A stretch of 28,354 nt of DNA from NCBI GenBank assembly GCA_031400775.1, contig JANNQN010000272.1:1-28354 (forward strand), in the 5' to 3' direction. Made by a program: the position numbers and the translations under genes. Shown one piece after another: positions 8,502 to 18,300 of this stretch (the first letter of the stretch is position 1; each line of letters opens with the position of its first letter). The DNA comes from PALSA-1355 sp031400775. GTDB lineage: Bacteria; Planctomycetota; Planctomycetia; Pirellulales; PALSA-1355. Under the pieces are notes generated by a model. That model was not told the DNA's origin, searched no databases, and saw only the letters and a program-made list of their open reading frames with translations.

Positions 8502-10079
8502 TCAGGCGTTGAATCGCAAGGCTCGCCCCGGCAGTCCTGGGCCGGCGCTCTCGACAGCCTGGCCGTCGGCGAAAACCTCCACGCCGTTGACGATCACCCG
8601 CTCGATGCCGACCGAAAGCCGATGCGGATCCTCGTACGTCGCCCGGTCGGCGACGGTGCGTGGGTCGAACACAACCAGGTCGGCAAAGGCTCCGGGGCGG
8701 ATCTGTCCGCGATCGACCAGCCCAAACCGCTCGGCCGGAACACCGGTCATCTTGTGTACGGCCTCTTCCAGCGAGAACAGTTTTCGGTCACGCACCAACG
8801 GCCCGAGAATCTTGGGCGCCGAGCCGTACACGCGCGGATGCACCCGTCCGTCGGCGAAGTAAATGCCGTCGGTGCCAAGCATGAACTTGGGATGCTGGAG
8901 AAACGGCTCGATCCACTCGTCGTTGCCGGTGTGCAACACCGACAGAGCGGCCAGTTGTTCTTCGATGAGCAAGTTCACGAGCGCCTCGGCCGGCCGGCGC
9001 CCCGTCGCGGCCGCGTACTGCGAGAGGCTTTGTCCTTGATAGCGGGCGTTGTCGCGCGTGGCCGTCCAGGCCAGCACGACCTTGTCGAGCGGCACGCTAA
9101 AACACGCCAGCAGCGTCTCCAATCGCTCTCGCACGGCCGGATCGCGCAGCTTGGCACAAGCCGCCAGCGGCCCGTCTTCCCAGACTTCGTATGGCAGCAG
9201 GTAGGCCAACATCGTCGAACCCGGCAAATATGGGTAGATGTCGAATGAGAAATCGACTTCGTGTACCGCGACCCGATCAACGTAAGACAGGATCGCGTCG
9301 GCCTCGGCCGGAGAGCCGGCCTTCAAGTGCGAGATATGCACCGGCACCCCGGCGCGCTTGCCGATCTCGACGGCTTCTTGCACCCCGGCGAGCGTGCCTT
9401 TCTTGTAGCGCACGTGTGTCACGTACAGCCCGCGCCAGGGACGCATGGCCGAACAGACCTCGACCAGTTCGTCGGTCGTAGCGAAGCACTGCGCGATGTA
9501 ATCCAGTCCGGTGGAAATGCCAACCGCCCCGGCGTCCATCGCGCGTTCGATCTCGCGGCGCATGATGTTCGTCTGCGTGTCGTCCAGCGGTCCGCGCGAC
9601 CAGCCGGCCGCCAGGACCCGCACGTTGGCATAGGGAATTTGCGCCACGACGTTCTGGGCTACGCGGCGATCCAACAGTGCCAGGTAATCGGCGATTGTCC
9701 GCCAGCCCTGGTAGTCTGCCTGTTGCAGACCGTTTAGCGATCGCAGGTAGACAAACCAATCGCGGGCATTCTCGGGCGAGACCGGCGCGTAGGATATTCC
9801 GTCGCTCATGAGCACTTCGGTGGTGAATCCCTGGCTCAGCTTGGGCACGAGGAAGGGGATTTTCGAGAGCCAGCCGTCGGAGTGCGTGTGCACGTCGATA
9901 AATCCGGGCGCGACGACGAGCCCGCTGGCATCGAGAGTCCGCCGTGCCGAGGGCGAGTCGGCCGCCAGCGGCCCAACGGCGACGATCCGATCCTGGGCAA
10001 TCGCCACGTCGGCCACGCGGGCCGCGGCGCCCGTGCCGTCGATGACGGTACCACCCTGGATGAGCAAATCGAAGAACAT
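8502..10079 (-). CDS. N-acyl-D-amino-acid deacylase (D-aminoacylase) family amidohydrolase
   Basis: The 525-residue amidohydrolase has the D-aminoacylase layout. A small beta-sandwich N-terminus (DLLIQGGTVIDGTG) precedes the metal motif GFIDVHTHSD (His64, His66). His222 (VTHVRYKKGTL), His248 and His251 (VHISHLK), and Asp404 in GTDGIYFADGRVHPRVYGS complete the site. The HPRxYG block is diagnostic. The usual metal-ligand cysteine of the GNCG motif is replaced: the aligned stretch reads VLMSDGISYAP, giving Asp93. No signal peptide is visible, so it should act in the cytoplasm. It is the last gene of a four-gene operon and starts 9 bp after the multiheme gene's stop, without an obvious Shine-Dalgarno site, which suggests coupled translation. 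It probably releases an acyl group from an N-acyl-D-amino acid or a related amide. Confidence 0.88.
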   Translation of the reverse strand: MFFDLLIQGGTVIDGTGAAARVADVAIAQDRIVAVGPLAADSPSARRTLDASGLVVAPGFIDVHTHSDGWLSKIPFLVPKLSQGFTTEVLMSDGISYAPVSPENARDWFVYLRSLNGLQQADYQGWRTIADYLALLDRRVAQNVVAQIPYANVRVLAAGWSRGPLDDTQTNIMRREIERAMDAGAVGISTGLDYIAQCFATTDELVEVCSAMRPWRGLYVTHVRYKKGTLAGVQEAVEIGKRAGVPVHISHLKAGSPAEADAILSYVDRVAVHEVDFSFDIYPYLPGSTMLAYLLPYEVWEDGPLAACAKLRDPAVRERLETLLACFSVPLDKVVLAWTATRDNARYQGQSLSQYAAATGRRPAEALVNLLIEEQLAALSVLHTGNDEWIEPFLQHPKFMLGTDGIYFADGRVHPRVYGSAPKILGPLVRDRKLFSLEEAVHKMTGVPAERFGLVDRGQIRPGAFADLVVFDPRTVADRATYEDPHRLSVGIERVIVNGVEVFADGQAVESAGPGLPGRALRFNA

Positions 10080-10088
10080 TGAATAGCT

Positions 10089-13000
10089 CTAAGGAAGTCG
10101 ATGCCGGAAGGTGTAATAGGCTTCGGCCGGGAAGAAGACTTCCTTGCCGGCCAGATTACGAAGATGAAACTCGTAGACGAATCCTTCGCGCAAGTCACCC
10201 AGTGCGATCGTGACGCGGCGGCCGTCTTCGGCCACTTCGACGCCGCGGATCTTCTCGGCGCGGCGCTCCAGGTCGGGCCCGCCATAGGCCGGCGTCGACT
10301 CGCGGCGATAGGACGAGATCGCGTAGCTGGTGGGGTTGGCCGCTCGTGCGCGGTCGAGCGGTTGCGTGAACTCGATGGCAAATCCGCCCTTTTGCGCCCG
10401 GACATTGGCAATTCCCGCCGGCAGCTCGCCGCTGGCGCGCAGTCGCACGAGCGAGCCGGTGTTCGCGCCCGCGCCCCAGCCACTGTCGCGAATGTTGCCC
10501 ACGTAAAGATCTCCGCTGGGAGCGACCTGGCAAGTGAGCGGTCCCTCGAACGTTTCCTCCCCGACGGCCGGCTCGGTGGAGAACGGATACACGGCGCCCT
10601 GAAATTCGCCGGCGACTTGCTCCAGGCTCATCCGCACCAGCCGCCGCGTGTCGTACTCGCAGCCAATCAAGTGGCCCGCGAAGGGCCCGTGCTTGCCGCG
10701 ATCGGCCGGCAGAAAACAGATGCCGTTGACGCTGCGGGTCCAGGGATGCGGAATCTCGACGGCGGCCGTTCGAAACGGCGGATTTAAGCCGCGCTTGGAC
10801 TCCAATTGATTGATGAATCCGTAACGTGCGCCGGTCGTGATGTGATTCAACTCGTTAAAAGGGGTGTAGTTGCCCTGGTTGTCGGTGACGAACAGATCGC
10901 CCGCCTCCGAAAGCGCGATGCCTTGCGGAAAGCGCAGGCCGGCGGCCAGTTGTTCGATCGAGAATCGGCGAGGATCGTCCGGGGTGGCGGCGCGGGGAGT
11001 GAGCTTGACGACCGTGCCGCGCAGCTTAGCGCCGGCCTCGGATCGATCATCCTGCTGGCAGGGAAGCGAAACGTAGTAGTTTCCGCTCGCATTGCGCGGC
11101 AGTCCAACGGCCCAGTCGTGATAGTCGCGAGAGTGTCCCCAGCCCGAAGCGATCACCTCGGTTCGGTCCGCCCGCCCGTCGCCGTCTTGGTCCGAAAGCC
11201 GCACCAGGCCGTACTTGTTGATGGCGTCGATCGTATCTCCCGAAGCCGCCACGCCGAACGGCGCGGCCAACTCGTCGCTGAACGGCGCGAGCCGATCCTC
11301 CAAGCCGTCGCCGTCGGTGTCGTGGCCCAGCCACACCCGGCCTTCGAGCGACGAAACGACTAGCGTGCTGTCGTCGCGCCAGGCCAGGCCGGTCGGCATC
11401 GCCTCGTCGGTCACCGGCAGCCGCACGGCTTCATAGCCGGGCACGATCTTGAGATCTTGCCGCGCCACACTGCGGTCGGGCTGCGGCAGCGGGGCGAACT
11501 GATCGGCCACGACGTCGGCCAGGTAGTCCAGCTCGCAAGCCGTGGCCGTTTCGCGCGACAGAGGCAGCGTGATCGTGGCCCCCGCCTCGGGCTTGATCAG
11601 GCGTGCACTGGCCGGCGATTGCAATACGACTTGCAACGTCGCGCCGCGATGGCCCGGCGCGTCCGAACCGCTGTCGGAGCGGAGCGTGGCCGTGCGACCA
11701 GCGGCATCGATCGCCACGTCCCCGGCCAGGACCAGCAATTGAGCGCGTGCGTCGGAGTGAGTTGCGCCGATGGCCACGCGGCGTCGGAAGCCCGAGTGTC
11801 CGGTGGTCGCATCGCCGGGCAGAGTGGTGAATGTCTGCTCGACGGCCAGTGTCGCGGCTTGTTCTGGCGGTCCGAAACGCAATCGTTGCGAAAAATGAAT
11901 TCCGCCCGGCACGTGCTCGAACGAATCGAACTCGCTCAGATAATCGCCGTCGGTAGTGGGCAGAATGCACTGGTCGCCTTGCAACAATGCCAATTCGCTA
12001 TCCGAGCGCGGCGCGTCTTTTTTATGAACTGCCAGCAACTGCGGCATGCCGGCTTCCCAATACCAGCTTTTGCCGCGCGTTTGTTCGCGAGCCGTGTCCC
12101 CAATCCACCAGGCGGCCAATCGATTGGCGCCCAGATCGAACAGCACGTTGTGACGGTTGACCAGTCCGATCACGAGCGGTCGGACGAACTGCCGGCCGCC
12201 AATGTCGACCAGGTCCGTCACGACCGCGGCTCGTTCTTTCAGGTCCGGAATGTTCGCCCTTCGCACGACCCGCAATGCGCTCGGGCTGGGCGGGGTGAAG
12301 TCGCGCCGATTGAGCACTTGCCATACGGCGGCCAACTGCCGATCCAGCTTGCCGTCCAGTACTCCGCGCACGCTCTGCTGCACCGACGGCATTTCCATTT
12401 GGGGCACGATGCGGGCCGGATTGCGGACCCAGCGATCGAACCACGGCCGGCGGACCCGATCGCCGATCTGCGACAAGTCGACTCCTTGAGCGTTGAGCGC
12501 GACTTTTTGCGGCGTCCACTTGCCGATCGCGTGACAACTGGTGCAGCCGAAGCCGTCGGCCGTAACCAACCGCGGCCCGGCCGCTTCCAGCGTCGCATCG
12601 CCGCCGGTTTGCGTCGCCGTCGGCACTAGCGCGCCCGGGCGGTCGGGAATGCGATCCGCATCGATCAAATACTGCGCGAGCGCGCGGGTTGCCGCTTTGT
12701 CGAGGGGGAACTTGGGCATCCGCACCCGCAGCCAGGTCTGCCGTGGAGGCTCGGAAACAGTCATCGCCGCCACGAGCGCCGAGTCATGCAGCTTATCGCC
12801 GACACCGGTTAGCGCCGGGGGAGCAAGCGCCGGCAAAATGTCGCGCAAGGCGAGGTCCACATCGCCGATTTCGGGCAGCCGAGCAGCCAGACCCTGCGAG
12901 GGCCCGCGCGTGTGACACGCCAGGCAGTTTTGCTCAGCGAGCAATTGCTTTCCCGGCACCGCGCGGGGAGTTGCCGAGCCTCGGACAGCGTCCGCGAGAA

Positions 13001-14447
13001 ACGCCATTACCATGCGGCGCTCGTCGGCCGTGAGCCGGTAGCCCGGCCGATGCTTGGCCTGCTTGGGTTCAAACAAGCAGTTATCCGTGTCGCCGTTCTT
13101 CGGCGTCGGAGCAATCTTCGCCAGCGGTTTCATCGGCGCGCCGTCGGCCGCCTTGGGCAAAGTGTGGCACTCTCTGCAGCGAGCCTGTCGCACGAGTTCT
13201 CGCCCGCGCTCGGTCGGCCCTTCGACGGGCAAAGCGGCCGTCGGCGCTTTGACGCCCAGCGATTGCAAGTACAGCGAGAGGCTTTCGATCTCGGGCGGAT
13301 CGAGCGCGAAGATTGGCATGCGATGGTTGGCGTTGATGGCGGACGGATCCGCCAGCCAGCGGGCAAAAAAATCGGCCGGCCGTTTTTGGGCGACCTGCGA
13401 CAGATCGCCGCCGCCGAACAAGCCGTCGCTGCCCAACTCGCCGACGCGGTGGCAGGCCAGACAGCCGACACTGCGAAACAACGTTCCGCCGATCGCGGCG
13501 CTGGGCTCGGGCGGTGCAATCTCGGGCTCGTCCTTCTTTTTCTTTTTCGCTGGCGGCACGGCTCGCACGGGGCCCACGACCGGAGTTGCCCGCTCGATTT
13601 TCTCGGATGCCGCCAGCAGAAAGTCGGCAACGGCCTCGCTCTCGTCGCGGGTAAAGTCGAAATGCGGCATGCGGCGGCTATCGCGATCGCCTGGCTCGAC
13701 GGGTTTGTCGCCATCCAGCCAATCGACGAGCCACGTCCGCGAGATGTTTCGGGCCAAGGAGTTGAGCGCTGGCGCTGGGATCGCCGGCTGTTCGCTCGGC
13801 AACTCGTGACATGCCGCGCAGCGCAGCGCCCGCACTAACTCCGCGCCGCGCTCGAAGGCGTCGTCGGGAGTCTGCCTAGCGTCGTGCAACAGCCAGCGGG
13901 CTGTAATTGGTTCCAGTTCGAATTGCGGTCCTTCCCAGAACAGCGCCAGTCGAGCCGGTTCATCGGTGCGGCGATAGCGAACCTCGAGGGGCAACTCTCC
14001 AAACGGCAGTTCGATCGGCTCGGAATCGAGCCAGCCGGGCTTGGGCGATGTTGCGTCAATGAGAACACTGCCATTGAGCTCGAGCCGCACAGCGCCCGTG
14101 GCGAACACGTGCAGCCGGTATTGGCCGGGCGCGCGAACATCCAGTAGGCCGCTGAACTCGGCCGAAAACGGGCCGGGCGGAACGCGCCGCTCCGGCGGCT
14201 GGTCGCCCCAGGCAAACGCGATCTCGTCTTCCAGCCGCACACGTGAGACGCCGTCCGTGCCGGTGTACCGAGCGATCAATCCTCCGCGATACGGGCTGGG
14301 TTCTTCTTCCTCGGCCGATTCATCCGGGGCGCCCGCATAAGCGGCAGTGGCTGGCCCGATCACGGCCAACAAAAGCGCGAGCGAAACCAGCCAGAGGCAA
14401 TGGCGCCGCAGCCAACTCGCTTTGCGGCAGCGCGAGACGGCGGCCAT
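10089..14447 (-). CDS. Exported PA14 / five-heme cytochrome c / beta-propeller fusion protein
   Basis: The 1452-residue product starts with an Arg-rich n-region and a hydrophobic signal segment (about 16-40, ending TAAYAGA). Residues of about 50-180 resemble a PA14 carbohydrate-binding domain (GLIARYTGTDG...LFWEGP). Five CXXCH heme sites follow: 210-214, 329-333, 424-428, 508-512 and 635-639. Met-Pro distal ligand motifs lie at Met260, Met377, Met577 and Met686, and the third heme lacks one. Residues of about 740-1010 are an unassigned beta-rich region. Residues of about 1010-1340 form a glucose/sorbosone-dehydrogenase-like propeller with calcium-loop-like DTDGDGLEDRL and DQDGDGRADRTE. A beta domain ends the chain. 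The ATG shares one base with the preceding gene's stop (TGATG at 14445-14449), fixing the start. It is probably a periplasmic oxidoreductase passing electrons internally. Confidence 0.88.
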   Translation of the reverse strand: MAAVSRCRKASWLRRHCLWLVSLALLLAVIGPATAAYAGAPDESAEEEEPSPYRGGLIARYTGTDGVSRVRLEDEIAFAWGDQPPERRVPPGPFSAEFSGLLDVRAPGQYRLHVFATGAVRLELNGSVLIDATSPKPGWLDSEPIELPFGELPLEVRYRRTDEPARLALFWEGPQFELEPITARWLLHDARQTPDDAFERGAELVRALRCAACHELPSEQPAIPAPALNSLARNISRTWLVDWLDGDKPVEPGDRDSRRMPHFDFTRDESEAVADFLLAASEKIERATPVVGPVRAVPPAKKKKKDEPEIAPPEPSAAIGGTLFRSVGCLACHRVGELGSDGLFGGGDLSQVAQKRPADFFARWLADPSAINANHRMPIFALDPPEIESLSLYLQSLGVKAPTAALPVEGPTERGRELVRQARCRECHTLPKAADGAPMKPLAKIAPTPKNGDTDNCLFEPKQAKHRPGYRLTADERRMVMAFLADAVRGSATPRAVPGKQLLAEQNCLACHTRGPSQGLAARLPEIGDVDLALRDILPALAPPALTGVGDKLHDSALVAAMTVSEPPRQTWLRVRMPKFPLDKAATRALAQYLIDADRIPDRPGALVPTATQTGGDATLEAAGPRLVTADGFGCTSCHAIGKWTPQKVALNAQGVDLSQIGDRVRRPWFDRWVRNPARIVPQMEMPSVQQSVRGVLDGKLDRQLAAVWQVLNRRDFTPPSPSALRVVRRANIPDLKERAAVVTDLVDIGGRQFVRPLVIGLVNRHNVLFDLGANRLAAWWIGDTAREQTRGKSWYWEAGMPQLLAVHKKDAPRSDSELALLQGDQCILPTTDGDYLSEFDSFEHVPGGIHFSQRLRFGPPEQAATLAVEQTFTTLPGDATTGHSGFRRRVAIGATHSDARAQLLVLAGDVAIDAAGRTATLRSDSGSDAPGHRGATLQVVLQSPASARLIKPEAGATITLPLSRETATACELDYLADVVADQFAPLPQPDRSVARQDLKIVPGYEAVRLPVTDEAMPTGLAWRDDSTLVVSSLEGRVWLGHDTDGDGLEDRLAPFSDELAAPFGVAASGDTIDAINKYGLVRLSDQDGDGRADRTEVIASGWGHSRDYHDWAVGLPRNASGNYYVSLPCQQDDRSEAGAKLRGTVVKLTPRAATPDDPRRFSIEQLAAGLRFPQGIALSEAGDLFVTDNQGNYTPFNELNHITTGARYGFINQLESKRGLNPPFRTAAVEIPHPWTRSVNGICFLPADRGKHGPFAGHLIGCEYDTRRLVRMSLEQVAGEFQGAVYPFSTEPAVGEETFEGPLTCQVAPSGDLYVGNIRDSGWGAGANTGSLVRLRASGELPAGIANVRAQKGGFAIEFTQPLDRARAANPTSYAISSYRRESTPAYGGPDLERRAEKIRGVEVAEDGRRVTIALGDLREGFVYEFHLRNLAGKEVFFPAEAYYTFRHRLP

Positions 14448-15316
14448 CAGCGAAGTCCTTCGGCCAAGGCGGCGCTGGTCGTGCTGGGACACCAGTGACG
14501 CTCGACATGCTGGACGACCAGGTCGGTGCCGGCGGCATGTTCGACAAACGGCGACTTGCGCGGGTTGTACATCGTGTCGGTCAAATCCGAGACCAATACC
14601 GCGTTGAGACCCAGCTTCGTCATCTGGCGAATGCCGAACGAGCGCCCCAGCACGCACATGTTGGTATGCACGCCGACATAGATCACGTTCTTAATGCCTT
14701 GCTGGACGAAGTAGTTGTAGACCTCCTGCCCGTTGTCGGAGATCAAGTCAGTGTCCTGAATCGCGATGGCCGGGTGTTGCCGCGTCCAGGCCTGGTAGTT
14801 GTGGCACTGAGGTTGACAATCGCAACCGCCGTCGGAGTCGTCGATCGGCAGCGAGCCCTCGCGAGATTTGTCCAGCGAGCACCACTTGCCGATTTCCGAA
14901 GGGGGCGTCGCGGCCGGCAAAGCCAGCGCACGCTTCCGGGCCGGGTGGTCGCGATAGAACGTCAGTGTGTCCGAAGGACAATGGATGATATGCACGCCCC
15001 GCTCGCGGGCCCGATCCAACAAGGGGGCCATTTTCAATGCCAGCTCGCCGCATCGCCGCGTCGCGCTAGTGCACCAGTGCAGGTTCCACATGTCGCAGAT
15101 CACGATCGCGGTTTCGCGCGGTACCCAGGCGCGCTCGATCGTTTTCTCCTCGAAGCGATCTTCGCCCTTGGCCTGCTGCTCGAGATGTGCCTTGAAATGA
15201 ATCGTGTCCGCAGCGCCGATCGGCTCGGCCCGGCTGTCGGAGGGCACGACGGCGCCCAGCGACCAGGCAACCGCCGCGGCAACACACACGCTTAGCTCGG
15301 CGATCGTTCGGCGCAT
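14447..15316 (-). CDS. Exported isochorismatase-family cysteine hydrolase
   Basis: The 289-residue protein has the isochorismatase-like hydrolase fold. The first strand carries the general base Asp75 (AIVICDMWNLHWC) and the nucleophile elbow is YVGVHTNMCVLGRSFG (Cys221). The N-terminus (residues 1-30, Arg-Arg followed by a hydrophobic stretch ending SRAEP) looks like a signal peptide, so the enzyme probably acts outside the cytoplasm, which is unusual for this family. Between the core strands lies an insertion containing GGCDCQPQCHNY (Cys165, Cys167, Cys171), possibly disulfide or metal binding. ATG at 15316 has AGGAG at good spacing; the longer frame to 15742 lies inside the upstream gene. 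It sits between two heme-protein genes, 50 bp after one and overlapping the next by one base. Amidase or similar activity is likely, but the substrate is unknown. Confidence 0.85.
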   Translation of the reverse strand: MRRTIAELSVCVAAAVAWSLGAVVPSDSRAEPIGAADTIHFKAHLEQQAKGEDRFEEKTIERAWVPRETAIVICDMWNLHWCTSATRRCGELALKMAPLLDRARERGVHIIHCPSDTLTFYRDHPARKRALALPAATPPSEIGKWCSLDKSREGSLPIDDSDGGCDCQPQCHNYQAWTRQHPAIAIQDTDLISDNGQEVYNYFVQQGIKNVIYVGVHTNMCVLGRSFGIRQMTKLGLNAVLVSDLTDTMYNPRKSPFVEHAAGTDLVVQHVERHWCPSTTSAALAEGLR

Positions 15317-15366
15317 GCGCTGGCTCCTAAATGGCAACGGTAATCCGATCTTCGACGCGACGCGCC

Positions 15367-18300
15367 TCACTTGGCGGCCGGCGGCTTGCCGAGATACGCA
15401 AACAGGTCGGCGATCTCGGCCAATGTCAGTTCGTTGAACAATCCCTCGGGCATGGCCGACTTGCGGCTGGGCACGATCTCTTCGATTTCGGTCTTGGCGA
15501 TGTTGGCCTTCTCGGCATTGGCTTGCAAGACCACCACGCCGTCGCCCGTCGGACCCACGATGCCCGTGTACGATCGGCCGTCGTTGGTCAATACGGTCTT
15601 GGCCCCGAACTGGTCGGAAATGACCTGGGACGGAAAGATGACCGACTCCAGGATTTCCTTGCGCTGGAAGCGGCTGCTGACGTTCGACAAGTCGGGGCCG
15701 ATGCCTTCGCCGCGCGTGCCGTAGCGATGGCACTTTGCGCATTGGGCTTTTTCGAACACGACCGATCCGCGATCCAGGCTGCCCGCGGCGCTTTCATCGC
15801 CGGCGAGAAACTCGGTCAACTGGGCGAACGTATAACGGTTGGCCGAGGGCTCGACGGAGGGAACGGGCTCGGGCTGATCGGGATATTTCTCGACGAACCA
15901 CTTCTGCCAGGCCGCCAACGTCGCCTGCCACGGCCCGCGCGGATCGGCCACTCGCTCGCCGGTCCAGTGGGCTAGCAGTCTGGCAGCCTCTCGGCCTCCT
16001 TGATCGCCCAGCTTGAGACCGAGCAAGATCACCTGGCGAAGATCCTGCGGTTTGTCGTCTTTCTGCGGAATCTTAGACAAGGCCTGCAGCACGTCGCGGG
16101 CCGCAGTTCCTTCGACCACCGGGAGCGAGCGGACCAGCAATTGCCAATCGGCGTCGCGCCGGGACTTGCTGGGGGCGAAATTGGCTACGGCCAGGGCCAC
16201 GTCCTGGCGGCAGTCGGGATTCGATTCGAACACTTCGTGCAGGTAGGCCAGGGCCGTTTCATCGCCGTGTCCCAGGGCCACGAGCGCCGCCTGTCTCAGC
16301 TCGCGGGCCGGCGGCGATTTGTCGGCCTCTAGCGACGAACAGAGCTTCGTGAGCGCCGCGACCTGCTCGCTGGACAGCGCGGTGGCCAGGTTGCGCACCA
16401 CGCTCAAGGCCGCCGCCGGATTCTTGGTCCCGGCATCGATCCGTGCCAATTGCTCGGCCAGCGGCATGTTCTTCAGCACGTCGTTGGCCGCGTTGGTCAG
16501 GTAGCCGCGGTAGCTGTTGCCCCCTTCGAGCATGCGGGCCACGTTGAAAAAGTCCAATAGCTCGCTGCGCAGTTCAGCCGTCCAGCCGACGTTGAGAAAG
16601 CGAGCCAGCACGGCGGCTTGAATGCGCTCTTCCATCGGCGCCCGGCCGGCCAGGTGCTTGGCCAGGCGCGGGGCGAGCGTCGGATCCTGCATCATGACCA
16701 GCGAGCGCAGCAGTTCGCGGTTCAAGCGGAAGTCGCTGGTGGGAAATCGAGCCGAGATCTTTTCGCGGAGCGCCGACTGCTCTTCGCCGGTGAATTCGCC
16801 GCGTTCGAGCGCCAACTCCACGACGCGCAACAAGTCGAGCAGGTCGTCATCGCTGGGATTTTTATCCAGCCATTTGCCGGTTTCGGCAAGAATCGCGCCG
16901 GCCGTGCCCCGATCGGCGCCCAGACCCAAAAGGGCCACCGATCCGTGAATAAACACGCGCGGATTGGTCGTGCTCAGGACGGCCGCCTGCCATCCGTCGG
17001 TGGGCAACTGCTCGAGCGCTCGACGGGCAGCCCAGGCCACAAAGCGATTGGGCTCGGCCATGAGCACCAGCAGCTTGTCGAGCGGGGCATTGTGCCTGGC
17101 CCGCACGATCGAGGCGCATGCCAGTCGCCGCACGTTGGGATCAGCGTCGCCGAGCAGTTCGACTAGCCCCTGGTTCGACTTCGGCGTAGCGTGAATGCCC
17201 AGCAGGTACGTGGCCTTGGAGCGCACCTCGGCGTTTTCATCTTTGGAGAGCTGCACCAACAGCTCGCCCGCCGGCTGTGGAGAGAACAGCTGCATCAGGT
17301 CGAGCGCGCGCACGCGGTCGACCGGCGCGGCCTTGGCGTTGACGGCTACGGCCACGAGGCCGGGTCCCCACTGATCGCCGAGTTCTTTTTGCACGTCGCG
17401 GATTGCTCGGCGGGCCCAGGGGCTGGAAAGCTGCGGCTGGGCAATGGCTTTGGCGATTCCGACCGGAGCGGCAGCGGCCGGCTGCTTCGCGCCTTCTTCC
17501 GAGGTGATGCGGTAAATCGAGCCCTCTGTGTTGCGGCCGCCGACGGTGAAGTACAACCAACCGTCCGGACCCACGGCGATATCGGAACAATTCAGCGGCC
17601 GGCCTTCCACGAAGATCTCGCTTTGAGCCTGATAGGTGCCGCCGGCGCGCTCCATGGTCACAGCCAGAATGCGGCCTTGCGACCAGTCGCACATGAACAG
17701 TGCACCGTCATACTTTTTTCCGAAGCGTCGGTGATCGTAAAACTCGACGCCGGTAGGCGAACCGCGGCCTATATCGATCGTGGCCGGCAAGCTGTCGACG
17801 AAGTAATCCGGCCACGTGGACCATCCGCTCCGCCAGCCGAAATCGGCCCCGGGAATCAGATGATTCACGCGCGTGGGCCGATACCAGGGCAGGGCGATGT
17901 CCCATTCCATGTCGGAATCGAAGGTGAACAGCTCGCCGTCGCGATTGAAGGCATGGTCGTAGGCGTTGCGAAAGCCGCCCACGAACAACTCCACGAAACT
18001 GCCGTTTTGATCGGTGCGTACAACGGTTCCGCCCGGCGCTTTGATGCCCGCCGCATGGCCGTTGGCGTCTTCGTACTTGGGCTTGAGTAGTTCCGCGTCG
18101 TAGTAATGGTGGTGCGGGCTGGTGGCCGCGATGGTCGGCTCCACAAAGGCATGGTTGCCGATCATGATGTAGATCAAACCGTCGGGACCCAGCACCGGCG
18201 CGTGCGGGCCGTGCTCGCCCATGCCGCCCTTGAACTTGAACAGGGCTTCAACTTTCTCTGGTTTGCCGTCGCCATCGGGATCGCTCAAGCGATAGAACGC

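Noticed and set aside
11457..12629. Open frame of 390 codons on the plus strand, antisense to the five-heme gene
   Set aside because: The opposite strand encodes heme motifs and propeller repeats in a consistent frame. The antisense product shows only low-complexity Arg/Gln-rich sequence.
14448..14657. N-terminal extension of the five-heme protein to an upstream ATG
   Set aside because: It would place about 70 basic residues before an obvious signal peptide and overlap the isochorismatase-like gene by 210 bp. The TGATG junction gives a better start.
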